This document shows, in pieces, positions 11,980 to 23,299 of a stretch of DNA of 64,000 bases (within the stretch, counting starts at the first letter, position 1; every line of letters begins with the position of its first letter). The notes under the pieces were generated by a model, which saw only the letters and a program-made list of their open reading frames with translations, was not told where the DNA came from and did no database searches. The translations under genes and the position numbers were made by a program. The DNA is from Jacaranda mimosifolia (Eukaryota > Streptophyta > Magnoliopsida > Lamiales > Bignoniaceae), in assembly GCA_018894105.1 (NCBI GenBank), contig CM032120.1:30588710-30652709 (forward strand), read 5' to 3'.

Positions 11980-14071
11980 ACATCTCATCTCTTTCCTTCA
12001 TCAAGATTGAAGTATCAAATGGTCGCCAAAAGACTGTTGCTTTGAAAATTACTACCTCAAATTCCTCAAGTGCTGGGGCAAGAAGTGTTGACGTCATCAG
12101 AAGAAATATGTCCAAGAAGTTGCAATCATCTTTGGAGGTGGCTCCTTTGCTTGCTGTGGAAAAGGTGTTGCAGCATTTTATTGATATGAATAAAAATGGT
12201 GGAGGCTCGAATGAAGAATCAACATCATCCATTCTCCACTCAACATCAAATTCCTCGAGTATCGCGACGGTGAAGGTGACAGGTGCTACAACCTTGGAGG
12301 AATAAATTGCAAATTTGACAAAGGCTATTGAAGGACTCATGAAGCATGTCCAAGAGCGAAACTTTCAAATCTCCAAATTGATGAGCAAGGTAGACAATCT
12401 TGATGCCAGCTGCATGGTGGAGAAACAAATTGAGGTTCAGGATGAATGTGAAACATCCACAAGAAGACAAGTAGCCAAAATTGAAGAGATTACAACAAAA
12501 GAACTAGAAGTTTCCACTAAACTAATTCCCATCGACCTACTGAAGGAGTTTATCATAGAGACTATCAAAGACAAGCTTGATGGAAGTTCTAAGTCGTCTA
12601 TGACTTACTCCAAGCAATATACTCAAAGGTAGGGGTGTAAACGGATATTAAATGGATTGGATACACTATTTTCATATTCGTATCCGTTTAACTCTTTGAA
12701 TATTCGGATACGGATACGGATTTGACGGATATTTAAAAATAATATCCAAATTTGTATCCATTGGATATCGATCAGATATGGATATATCCGTATTCGATTA
12801 TAATTATTCAGATACATTCATATTTCTTTAGCTTATTTGTATTTTAATTATTATTTTATAATCATATTCGATGATAATTATTTAGGTATCCATTTACGAA
12901 TATTCAAATATGTGAATCTATAAACCTATAGCAAATACATATTTTAATTAATAGACGAAACTATATAATTTCATTAAAACGAAAGCAATCAAATGAATAA
13001 CATAATTTTTAATTAATAATTGACTTTATAATTAATTATTAGTACTTATTAATAATAATATTGGCATTTGAGTATATTAATTATAAAGTCAACCAACAAT
13101 AATTTTGTTGATTAACTTTATTCTTCATTTTTTTCTCTATATTACAATAAATTTTTAAATTTATTCTTTTTTCTTCCCAATTCTTTAGTTATAATTTATA
13201 TATATACATATATAGATTATGAGATTTTTATTGAAAAATATAAAAAATATATTATTTAATAAATATATATTTGGATCGGATATTAAACGGATCGGATACG
13301 CATTTACCATATCCGTATTTATTTATAATCAGATATCTACTAATCGAATATGGATAATATCCGCTTTAAACAGATGCGGAAAAATTTTGTATAAACAAAT
13401 ACGAATGCGAACAATAAACTAATTTTTGAATATTCATTTATAGCCCTACTCAAAGGATTGACAACTTGAAAATACCAATTGGTTACCAGCCCCTTAAGTT
13501 TCAGCAATTCGATGAGAATGGCAACCCAAAGCAGCACGTGACTCATTTAATTGAAACTTGTGATAATGTTGGGACATATGAAGATCATCTAGTTAAGCAA
13601 TTTGTTTGATCATTAAAGGACGATGCTTTTGATTGGTATATTGATGTGGAGGCAGGCTCTATTGATAGTTGGGGGCAACTAGAACAAAAGTTCCTCAATC
13701 ATTTCTATAGCACTCGAAGGGTAGTCAGCATAATTGAACTCATCAACTCTCGCTAGTGGAATAAAGAAATTGTCATTGACTACATCAATTGCAGGAGAAA
13801 TTTGAGTCTTAACTGCAAAGATCAATTGTCAAAGGCTTCAGCAATTGAGATGTGTATCTAAGGAATGCATTGGAGGCTAAGCTACATACTTCAGGGAATC
13901 AAACCAAAAACCTTTGAAGATTTGGCAACACGTGCATATAATATTGAAATGAGCATGAATTTTGATGGACAAGAAGACTCAAGTGATGCCGATGATGATG
14001 AAGATGTTGGGGCAATTAATTTTCATCTCCAAATTCCAAATGCTCCTCGTATGAGCCTAAACTATCAATAA
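11980..14071 (+). pseudogene. gypsy-type gag, interrupted by a hAT-like element and stops
   Basis: The N-terminal part (to 12,629) is Ser/Lys-rich with a helical stretch (LTKAIEGLMKHVQE) and one stop at 12,303-12,305. After the inserted element (12,630-13,448) the same frame resumes at the duplicated CTCAAAGG and enters the conserved Retrotrans_gag core, with GYQPLKFQQFDENGNP, DDAFDWYIDVE, SWGQLEQKFLNHFYSTRR and SYILQGIKPKTFEDLATRA. Stops near 13,607 and 13,756 break it again. The 3' end at 14,071 is acidic (SSDADDDEDVG). The product would be the particle protein. The exact start is unclear. Confidence 0.8.
12622..13456. mobile_element. hAT-like element inserted in gag, perfect 8-bp target duplication
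   Basis: The element proper is 12,630-13,448 (819 bp), flanked by CTCAAAGG on both sides (12,622-12,629 and 13,449-13,456). Its ends are TAGGGGTGTAAACGG and ...TTTATAGCCCTA, an inverted pair with one or two mismatches. Subterminal CGGATA and GGATAT motifs are dense. It carries no transposase. An 8-bp duplication and TAGGG-type ends fit hAT. A sister copy is at 37,561-38,423. Confidence 0.9.
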
Positions 14072-15060
14072 TGCTCCCAGATAAGAGCAAAAACTATCTA
14101 AAATTCTCAAGTCTCCATGTCTCCAAATTCATGACTCAAGTCGCCAAGTGTTCAAATTCAAAAGTCAAATCTTCAAGTCTCCAAATTCAAACTCAAGTCT
14201 TCAAATACAAACTCAAATCTCCAAGTCTCTAAAATCCACAACTCAAGTCTCTAAGTCTCCAAGTCCAAGACTCAAATTTTTAAGTCTCCAAATCAAAGAC
14301 TCAAGTCTTCAAATTTTCAAATTCAAGATCATGTTTCAAGTCTCCAGCTATTCAAGTCAAGGCTTAAGTTTCGAAGTCTTCAAATTCAAAACTCAAGTAT
14401 GCAAATCGCTACATCCATGTCTCAAGTCTTCAAGTCTTCAAATTCAAGACTTAAGTCTCCATATCTCCAAATTCAAGACTCGAGTCTTCAAGTTTTCAAA
14501 CCAAAGACTCAAATCTTCTAGTCTTCAAGTTTAAAGCTCAAGTCTTCAAATTCCAAATGCTCCTAGATATGAGCATAAACTATCTAAAAACTTTAAATTA
14601 AAGTTTTCTCATATGCTACTTGATAAGAGCATAAACTATCAATAAGGCTTCTAGATTTGAGCATAAACTATCTAAATATTCAATGTCTCCCCATGTGCTC
14701 CTTGATAAGAGCTTAAACTTTCAATAAGGCTCCTAGGTACGAGCATAAACTATCTAAATATTCAAATTCTCACCATGTGCTTCTTCATAAGAGCTTAAAC
14801 TTTCAATAAGGCTCCTAGGTATGATCATAAACTATCTAAATATTCAAATTCTCCCCATGTATTCCTTGATAAGAGTGTAAACTGTCTATTAAGTTAAACT
14901 CCAGTAAACTCCTTAACATGAGTATAAATTGTCAACCAAATTCAAGTGGACTCCTTGACGCGAGTATAAAATATCTATTTAAGTTAAATATATTCCTTGA
15001 CACGTGAACTTAAACTGCATGTTACTCTTGGCTCACATGAGTATAAACTGTTCAAAGCAC
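14036..15060 (+). repeat. two minisatellite-like blocks in the gag-only element
   Basis: Block A (about 14,085-14,575) repeats CTCAAGTCTCCAAATTCAA with small variations, around 19-25 bp per unit. Block B (14,036-14,084 and about 14,550-15,060) repeats TGCTCCTTGATAAGAGCAT followed by AAACTATC at irregular spacing. They fill the space where pol would be. Block A stays open in one frame as a low-complexity peptide, which I do not regard as a gene. Confidence 0.8.
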
Positions 15061-15263
15061 TCCCCTCAAAAGGATATATACTTTGAATTATGTTATGATT
15101 TAACCCTTTTGTTGGGCACCATAGCTTGATAAATGCTTAAAAGATGTTCTTGTTACAAACATATGTGAATTGGTAGAAAAAGAAAACTTATCAAATACTT
15201 CAAGCCTTGCCTCTTTCGTGGATGATTGACACATCTTTCGCCAAGTCTTGAAGTAGGGGCATT
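15061..15263 (+). other. 3' untranslated segment and polypurine tract of the gag-only element
   Basis: Non-coding DNA ending in AAGTAGGGGCATT directly before the 3' LTR. The purine-rich run is the likely plus-strand primer. Confidence 0.5.
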
Positions 15264-16121
15264 TGTAGACATATCGATTTTTTCTCAATCGAAGAGTGAC
15301 ACGTATAAAATAACATGCCAGTTTTTAATTCAAAATTTTCTATTTATCTTGAAATTTATTAAATTTAATTTCAAAAAATAGATAGTTAATTTTAATTAAT
15401 ACTCTAGTATTTATTTTATAGTTAAATCAAATATTGATAAGTATAAAAAATAAAGTGTCTATGACTACGGACCAATCAAATCGAAGATATTCGATACTAT
15501 ATCTTGATATTTGATATTTTCTCTTCACACTTGATATTATTTCTTGATATTTGGTATTATCTTATCAAAGAGATAACCCTCAAAGAAGTTCAAGTCAATC
15601 TGGAAGTCTCCCATCAAGCATCTATATAAAGGGGGTTACAAAGGCTTATTCAACATACAACACAAATTCCAGCAAGTGAGAGGAACTTTGAAGGAGTCCA
15701 GCAATTATCTCAATTAAATTCAAGGAGATCCACGACGTTCAAGGTATTCTTCATGGAGCTCATATATTTTGGCATTTGATTTGAGATTAAGGTGTAGAGC
15801 CCTCGAATGACGTTATCTTATTCAAATTAAATTCAAGGAGATCCACGATATTCAAGGTGTTCTTCACGGAGCTCATAGATTTTGGCTTTTGATTCGAGAT
15901 TAAGGTGCAGAGCCCTTGAATTGTCGTTATTTTATTCAAATTAAATTTAAGGAGATCCACAATGGTCAAGGTGTTCTTTGCGGAGCTCATATATTTTGGC
16001 GTTTGATTGGAGATTAAGGTGTGAAGCCCTTGAATTGGTGTTATTTCTTCAAATCAAATTTAAGGAGATCCTCTACGTTCAATGCGTTCTTTGCGGAGCT
16101 CATTAAATTCAAGATCATATT
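15264..16121 (+). repeat. 3' LTR of the gag-only element, truncated
   Basis: It is homologous to 11,075-11,820 but ends at AAGATCATATTT, after which the two LTRs no longer match. The missing part is the downstream end. It carries four of the roughly 114-bp units (starts at 15,722, 15,835, 15,949 and 16,064), against three in the 5' LTR, and a TATA box at 15,623. Confidence 0.8.
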
Positions 16122-16408
16122 TCTTAGAATTATGAGTTTTTTAATTAAATTAAAAAAAGTTCATTTTATTATTGGTTATTAATTTGATATTATTTTTTCA
16201 TTTAAATGTATCAAGATTTTTAAAATCTTTTTTTGATTGGAACAAATCATTCTTTATTTATCTGTAATACCAGAATACGATTGCATTCTATCTACAAAAT
16301 AATTTTCATTTCTACTCTCAATATATAGATGATTCCTTAATCATTCAAACTCCACAATTCGATAATTTTTTTTATAATTTTTCTCTTATCTCTAATAACT
16401 AATTTATA
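16122..16408. other. AT-rich spacer between truncated LTR and Helitron candidate
   Basis: No gene or repeat recognised. It does not match the missing part of the LTR. Confidence 0.4.
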
Positions 16409-17921
16409 TCTATACCGCTATAAATAGAGTATTTTGAAAGTCATTTTATTAATACTCTCAATTCTCTAGCATTTCTTTTTCTCTACCTCTTTGTGTGTGT
16501 TATTCTTTTATTCTTCAAATTATTAATTTATTGCTTGATTTTTCTTTGTTCAGTGTTTTGATTTCATTTTATTCATTTAATTTTGTTATGTTATGTTATA
16601 TTATGGAAGAGACTTTTTAGATTCTAATGCTTATAATTTTCTCTTTAACTATGAATAAAGTTTGTCATCTAACTTTTATTGTTAAAATTCTATACCTTTT
16701 ATATCTTTTTTTGTTTATTACTCAGTTTATGTTATTAATTTATTTATTTAATTTTTTATCTTTCACTTTTTGATAAATTAATTTTGTAATTTTGCAAGAT
16801 GAGGTATATTCATTATTTTTAATATTTTATAATTTATTAATTTTTAATTGCTATATTTTTTGCTTTAGTCATTGATAAATTCTATTATTTTTTCATTTAT
16901 TTGTTTATTTTTCCAATTGTTTTGAAAAATCTTATTTTAAATTTAGTATTTTTTCATTCATTCTTTCAATCAAGTTATTAGTTATTTTGCTTTTTATTTT
17001 TTTTTTTGTTCTTTAAATTTACTATTTTATAGGATGGAATTTATTATTTTGGTTTAATATTTTTAGAATTTTTGATTTTTTGTATTATAATTTTGTAAGT
17101 CCATTAATTTTATTTTTTTCTCATATATATGCAATTATATATGTATAATATGTATAATTCTAACTCTTTTCGAAAAGTCTATATACTACTTCATCTATAT
17201 ATATTCTTTAAACTTAAATGATTCTATGAAAAATTATGAGACGATATTATCAATAGAAAATACACTCATTAATTTTTTAAGTTTATAATACTGATAGGCA
17301 TAATTTAATCTATTTTTTATTTTTATTTTATCTTTATTATCATAGTTTTGTATTGACTTGGTTGGTTTAATAAAAAATTAAAATAAGATATACTTTTCTT
17401 TAACTTTTCTTAAATCTTTTGTAGACTATTATTTAATTCTATATATTTTAACTTTCAACTTAATGTATAGTCATCTTCTTTTTAGTTTAAAGTAGTCTTT
17501 AAATGTTACACTTCTAAGTTTTTTCGTTTTTTTTAATGACTTTTTAGCCCATTAATCTTGATTTCTATATATTTTTGTATTTTTTAATACAACTATCTTT
17601 TAGTTTTTGTTATAATATTGTCTATCTTTTGAATAAATTATAATCTTACTCATATGCTTTTATCTTTAGAAGTTTTAAGTTTTTTTAACCTCTTGCTGAA
17701 TAATTTTCAAATTCATTTTCCCATAATATCATGTATATAACACATCAAACTTTTAATGCTAAATTTTTATATGTTGTGGTAATATTTTGTTTTACTCATT
17801 AATTGATCATTTTTTCTAATATTTTTATTTTTATATTAATTGTTAATTATATATGTGATTTAGAATAACATTAATATATAGTATTCGTAAAAGTCCATGC
17901 ATAGCACCGGAACAATGCTAG
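16409..17921 (+). mobile_element. non-autonomous Helitron candidate (1.5 kb)
   Basis: It starts TCTATACCGCTATAAATAG after an A and ends with a small hairpin region (TCCATGCATAGCACCGGA) plus ...AATGCTAG before a T. TC start, CTAG end, a 3' hairpin and insertion between A and T are Helitron hallmarks. The interior is T-rich and has no Rep/helicase frame. The 3' end closely matches the terminus at 52,580-52,616 and the 5' end matches 37,366, which strengthens the call. Confidence 0.6.
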
Positions 17922-19019
17922 TATTTTATATAATAGAATGTGATTATCGGTGGAAGTTGATTATAGGAGTATACTTATGTAGCATTATTAAGCAGTAGCT
18001 TGTTTTGAAGGTATGACATGGTTATTGTTTTGATATTATTATTAAATTGTATTGAGTGTATATAGTATGCTACATTTATAATTCATGACTTAAAGAGTTG
18101 GAACTTTGAATATATATACATATATACATATATATATATATATTGAATGTGTCACTATTCTTATTGATTTAAGGGAGTGCTTTCTATTTTTAAAAAAAAT
18201 GAAAAACAAAATACATAAATGGTTCAGTGGAAGAAAATCTTCTATTTTCTACAATGCACTTAGTCCGTTTGGTTGATCTATATTTCCAGTCATTATCAAT
18301 TTCAAAACTCAATATGATTAATTATAGTGGCTTCATTTGATTACAAATATGGTGCATTTAAACATATTGATTTCACATATTGATTGGTATTCAATATGGG
18401 ATTGCATATTTGAGAATATATTAAGAAAAGTACTTATAACATTTTTCTTAGTGACAAAATTTAAATGTATTTGTGTTGTTAATATATACCTCTAACTTCG
18501 AGAAGAACATTGGGTTGGTTCTTTTTATAATTAAGTATAAAAAAAAATGGAATTGCATGGCAATTCTCTTGAAATGTGGGAGTGAAAATTAGTGAATGTG
18601 GGTCAGAATGAGCTTATATTTAACATTTTGCAAGTGCTTAATTTTTGGTGTGTGTATATGAAAGTCTGAGTATATGAAAATAAGAGATTAATTCCACTCT
18701 TCTTTACCTTTTCAAATTATAAGAAAGATGTGTGGGGGGGTTTAAGTGAATCAAGAGTTACAATAATATATATATATATATATATATTATTTCTTGTATT
18801 TTAAGTGCACGGGAAGTACATTGTAAATAGTTGTGAGATGGTCAAAACAATGTAGTCCTATAAGATAATTTGGACTTCAGAATACCCAAAGAATTTGCGG
18901 TGATATTTTGATTTATGTTTCGATTTAATCATATACTATCTATGAAGAATTGTCTTGTAAAGCAGGTGCACATGCACGAGGAGTGACAAAATAATAATAA
19001 TAAAAGAGGCATGTTGTAT
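17922..19019. other. AT-rich DNA with TA microsatellites, no gene
   Basis: Short (TA)n runs occur at about 18,115-18,143 and 18,763-18,786. No open frame with a domain and no element ends recognised. Confidence 0.5.
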
Positions 19020-20324
19020 TACATTCCATGAGATGGAAAAACTGCTTCGAGGGACTAGTGCAGAGGCTAGATCCTTAATTATTGAGGGGGATGGGCTAAG
19101 CTTGTAAGGGAGTCACCTTCGGGAGTAACCCAACCTTTGTGATTGGAGACCCCATGAAGAAGGTTCAATGGGAAGAACAACCCGTACTACGTGACTTATA
19201 TATAGCACTAATTTTAAGGAGAGTGTACATGAGATACCTCCTTCCAATCCCTAAGGTGAAGTGCTATGATAATGTGATGTTAGGCTGGGTTTTGACCCTT
19301 AATGAGACCGAAGCGGAATTTCTGTGAGGTATGGATCACACATACCTTTGGAGGGCTTACCTAAGTGAGAGTTGCCATGGGCTGTGGCCATGGGTTTGGG
19401 CTAACCCTAGTGACCTCACAAGAATCAAGATTAAGCGCAGGGCCATTAATGTGCTAACCCGCCATAACCATGTCCTAAATCAATATCGTGTGTGTGGTAA
19501 TTGAAGTTTGGCTCAAGAGACCTAATTCAAGGCTTAGTCCATTATGGCTCCCTCAAACGGATATTGCCAATACTAAGTGTATGTTCAAGCCCGGAAGGCA
19601 CATGCACCGATTGCACGGTATAAGTTGCCATCATATTTATTTTTATATTAAATTTCAGAAATTTTAAATCTTGTGGGGGATTGTTGGAAATAAGTTTTAA
19701 AATTTCTTTTATTTTATTTCCAACAAATCATTTTATCATGTGTCTTAACATAACAACTAATGTGCCCATTTATTTTATTCATTTCATATTTATGACCTCA
19801 ATATCATTTTATTTAATATATTTGACCACTTTATTTTATCATTATTGGGCCTAATTATAATTGAATTTATGGTGGTTTTATGATGCTTTTAGTGGCCCAT
19901 TAATCCTTTCTACATGGTCAAACTTCTACTATTATATAAAGGGGTCATAATCTTTCTATGGCACAGAGAGTTGGTGTGAGTTTTAGATTGTTTTATTTTA
20001 TACACTCCCCACAAGCTTTTGTATTTTTGGCAACATGACTATGGACTGGTTCCTAGTCTCCTCGTGGTCGTACACATGAGATGAGACACCGCTATGAGCT
20101 AATGGGTTTTATCTTGGAGTCGTGATCAACCACTAGTACCCGCACGAAGGGAGACAATCATGATTTTAAGACAGCGACAAGTGTCGTGACTCTCCATTGA
20201 TCAAATTCCATTTTCTTCATTACTCATGCAGTTTGATTTATTATTTTGTGTGTTTTAATTTTACAATATTATGTTAAAATCTTATTTCTATATTTTAACA
20301 CAAACTACACAATTATCCACAACA
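19020..20324 (+). mobile_element. 3' end of an LTR retrotransposon (probably copia)
   Basis: The less AT-rich stretch 19,020-19,680 resembles the untranslated region between pol and 3' LTR of copia elements (GATTGGAGACCCCATGAAGA at 19,140 is a familiar phrase from such regions). It ends in a polypurine tract TTGTGGGGGAT, and the LTR follows. No pol domain remains upstream, so this is a 5'-truncated copy. Copia rather than gypsy is inference. Confidence 0.55.
19682..20324 (+). repeat. 3' LTR of the truncated element
   Basis: It begins TGTTGGAAATAAG right after the polypurine tract and ends ...TTATCCACAACA, giving TG...CA ends and 643 bp. A TATA box (TATATAAA followed by GGGG) lies at 19,933-19,940. 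Confidence 0.65.
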
Positions 20325-20611
20325 AACCTTAGTATCTTGTATTGTGTTCTTATCTTTTATGAACTTCAAATTTTAAAAATATAAGAACTTCATCTTTTTT
20401 TGGCAGATTTAATTGAGTGGTATCAATTGGTTGCACTTATGGTAATGTGAACTTATTATTTCTCACAAGCAAGAACAACCTTAGTATCTTTTACTGCAAT
20501 CTTATCTTTTATGAATTTCGAATTTTAAAAATATAAGAACTTCATCTTTTTTTGGCAGATTTAATTGAGTGGTATCAATTGGCTGCACTTATTATAATGT
20601 GAACTTATACC
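20325..20611. repeat. 152-bp tandem duplication next to an LTR end
   Basis: The segment starting AACCTTAGTATCTT at 20,325 is repeated from 20,477 with few changes (shared AAAAATATAAGAACTTCATC and GGCAGATTTAATTGAGTGG). The first copy starts exactly where the LTR ends. Confidence 0.85.
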
Positions 20612-21043
20612 TTCAAGATCACGAACCTTTTTTTTTTCTTTCTAATATTATATTAATTATAGGTTAAAGTACATATAATTATTAAATCAAATTAATGCGT
20701 GCAGTTATAACTTATAACATATATATGGTTCATTTGCCGACATATGTCTCAAATTAAAATTCAAATCTTAGATTTTTATGTTGACAATTTCTTGATGGAA
20801 AGCTGAGCATTAGGTGAAGAAGTGCCATGGCCTATGCCTATGGGCATTTACAGAATAAGTAAAGAAATGGACATAAGATTATTGTAGATGCATTATGTAA
20901 CAGGTGAGCAACAATCAGCAAGGCCCTCATCGGTCTCCTTCGCAACTGTTCGAGGATATCAATTAGATTTCATGGATTGGAGCTTGTCTTTTGTCAATGA
21001 GATGTAAATAAGGGAGGAAACCTCTTGACAAGATGGATGCATG
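20612..21043. other. gene-free stretch
   Basis: No domain-bearing frame, repeat or element terminus recognised. Confidence 0.5.
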
Positions 21044-21961
21044 TACTCTGTCAATGGAGCGGATTTTAATTCGAGTTCGATTCGAATTTGATCTGATTAT
21101 TTAGGATCTTTAACAGATAAAAGATTCGACGGATATAATCCGATTAAAAAAGTCCGTAATCCAAAATAAATGGAGCAAATATGGATATGGCTCGATCCGA
21201 ATCCGAATATGTTTAGTATTATAATATATAATATTATACATATGTATACACATGGTCTTATAATAATGCCAATGTGGATATTTGGATGAAGGAAGTAATG
21301 AACTCCTATGCAATATATCAAATCAGGTACTTTTTATATAAATTGTTAGATTTTGAGTTTATTTACGTAATAATTACATCACTTGTTTCTCTATTTTTAT
21401 AACAAAAAATGATGGGAGAAGAATAATGAGTAAGAGCTGAATGCAATAATATGGCAAGAATGCAATGCAAATCTCGATTTGATTAAAATGAGTTTATTTT
21501 TTTATAAAACTTTGAGTTTATAGTTAGTTGATTAAATAATCAAGTATAACTATGTATTTATAATGCTAAATAAGTACTATTAGCAACAACGGAACCTAAA
21601 ATGTAATGATTTGGTGACTGAATGTGATTAAGTTAAATTCTATTGTTGTTTTTAAGTGATCAATAGACTTGAAAATTTATTCATCAATCTGTTGTGTATT
21701 TTTTTTAAGGATAATTGTTTTGAGTTTGGATTCTACTAAATTTTTAGAAAAATAATAAATATATGATGATTTTTAAAATATTCAAATTTGGATTTTTTTG
21801 GATATATGACGGATATCCAACTTTTATTTTGGATCTGAATATGATTCTACGAACTATAGATCCGATGGATCTTGGCTCGAATTTGGATATGATATATTAC
21901 TTTCGGATTCAGACTTGGATCCAGCATGATCCAATCCGAATCCAACCCATTGACAGCCCTA
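21044..21961. mobile_element. hAT-like element (918 bp)
   Basis: Left end TACTCTGTCAATGGAGCGG and right end ...CCCATTGACAGCCCTA are inverted repeats. The flanks GATGCATG (21,036-21,043) and GATGTATG (21,962-21,969) form an 8-bp duplication with one mismatch. Subterminal GATTCGA and GGATAT motifs match the window's other hAT-like copies. No transposase. Confidence 0.75.
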
Positions 21962-22185
21962 GATGTATGTACTATCTTATGAAATATTTTATGTTGTAAT
22001 TATCTATCTTTTCTAGTAGATATTTTGCAATTCTAGTAGACTTTGACAGTGTTGGACTAGAATATTTAGCTCCGCCTGTGGCAAATCTATGAACATGATT
22101 GATAGGTATTGATATGAGATTGAAAGTAATCTTTCAATTCGAAATCCATCTAAATTAGGGAGGTCTTTTAGATAAGCCATTGTAC

Positions 22186-22574
22186 CTAGACCTTATAGGA
22201 GTAAATTTCAACATTAGTTATCAAGAAGGTCTTTACCATGTCTTCCTCGATCATGAAAATTTGGTGGTAGTCTTGACATGCATCCATCATTCTTAAAATG
22301 CCGCATCCAACTATTGAATCCAACAACTGATCAATCTTAGGGAACGAGCATAGGTATTTTGGACATGTTTTTTCAAATTTGTGAAGTCGATAGATATTCC
22401 CCATTTACCAGCTGCCTTTGGTATGATCACCATATTAGATAACAAGTTTGTGTATTGGACCTCGACAACATAGCCAACTTCCAAAAGCTTATTTATTTCT
22501 TGCTTAATGATCTTGTTCCACCTTATCCTAAAGCTTTTTTTCTTTAGCCAAATCAGCTTAGCTTTTGGATCCAT
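22186..22574 (-). pseudogene. gypsy reverse transcriptase fragment
   Basis: The 87-residue stretch at 22,311-22,574 reads IIKQEINKLLEVGYVVEVQY, then VIIPKAAGKW and SIDFTNLKK, the N-terminal fingers of gypsy RT. It continues after a frameshift at 22,186-22,404 with LLDSIVGCGILRMMDACQDY, the region holding the first palm aspartate, then QIFMIEEDMVKT. The YxDD box is not present. Nonfunctional. Confidence 0.85.
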
Positions 22575-22854
22575 GTTAAGCGTATGCGTGATGATTTCTA
22601 GGTTGATTCTTTTGAAATTTGATGCCTTCTATATGAAAACATCCATGTTTCCTTTAAAACTCAAATACGATTCAATTCCAAATAGTTAGGGCATCTGGTA
22701 ACTAATTATGTTGTCTTTTCGGAGTTCCTAGGAAACAACTCGATTACTTTGAACTCGAATGGCTCAATTCAATCTATCTTCTTCTTTTTGCTCGACTCCT
22801 CATGATGCCCTACTCAACATGCTCTTTCTTATCGAGGCCCATTGGACCGGTGAT

Positions 22855-23064
22855 CTAGACTTTCTTAATTTCAATATTATTACAAGTTCTTGTAGCTTTC
22901 TGATCCCCTCTAACTTCATCGACCCCCAATCTCATTAGGAATTTCATCTTTCCCAAGATCATATTGTAAGTGAAAGACACGTCAACTATAAGGTATTTGA
23001 CCATATAAATCTTTTCTTGAGCTCGACCCCCAGCAAAATAGGCAAGTAGCATCCCTATTGGCAT
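22855..23064 (-). pseudogene. gypsy protease-to-RT linker fragment
   Basis: The residues KYLIVDVSFTYNMILGKMKF and GVDEVRGDQKATRTC correspond to the region after the aspartic protease in Tat-type elements. The intact relative has YLVVDVPFAHNVIMGRPTLN at 44,558 onward. The protease active site itself is not open in this copy. Confidence 0.7.
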
Positions 23065-23299
23065 AACCTCGGTTTCCTAAAAGCCCATTAATGGGGTAGG
23101 ATTGGTTTAATGGTGGTGACATCTAGCTTTGTTATTCACAACATATCTAGAAATATAATGTGACGAACTACTATTGTCCAGTGTCAACCAACACTTTTTG
23201 CACAACAAAGTTTGTCTCATCCAAGGTGATCATCATTGAATCATCATAGGGTAGGTGGACCTCCTCAAAAAGTTCGTATCATTGAAAGTGACCACCTTG

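Larger units (their letters stand above)
11075..16121 (+). mobile_element. non-autonomous LTR retrotransposon encoding only gag (TR-GAG-like)
   Basis: Two related LTRs start TGTAGACAT at 11,075 and 15,264. Between them are a PBS-like site, a gag of Ty3/gypsy type and about 1.2 kb of tandem-repeat DNA. No protease, RT, RNase H or integrase is visible on either strand. Elements with LTRs plus gag only are known in plants as TR-GAG and depend on pol from relatives. The right LTR stops at 16,121 and lacks its end, so the right target duplication is lost. A hAT-like element interrupts gag. The plus orientation follows from gag and the LTR TATA boxes. Confidence 0.75.

Noticed and set aside
14148..14534. 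128-residue open frame rich in SLQIFKFK-like repeats
   Set aside because: It is the translation of the CTCAAGTC minisatellite; low complexity, no domain.
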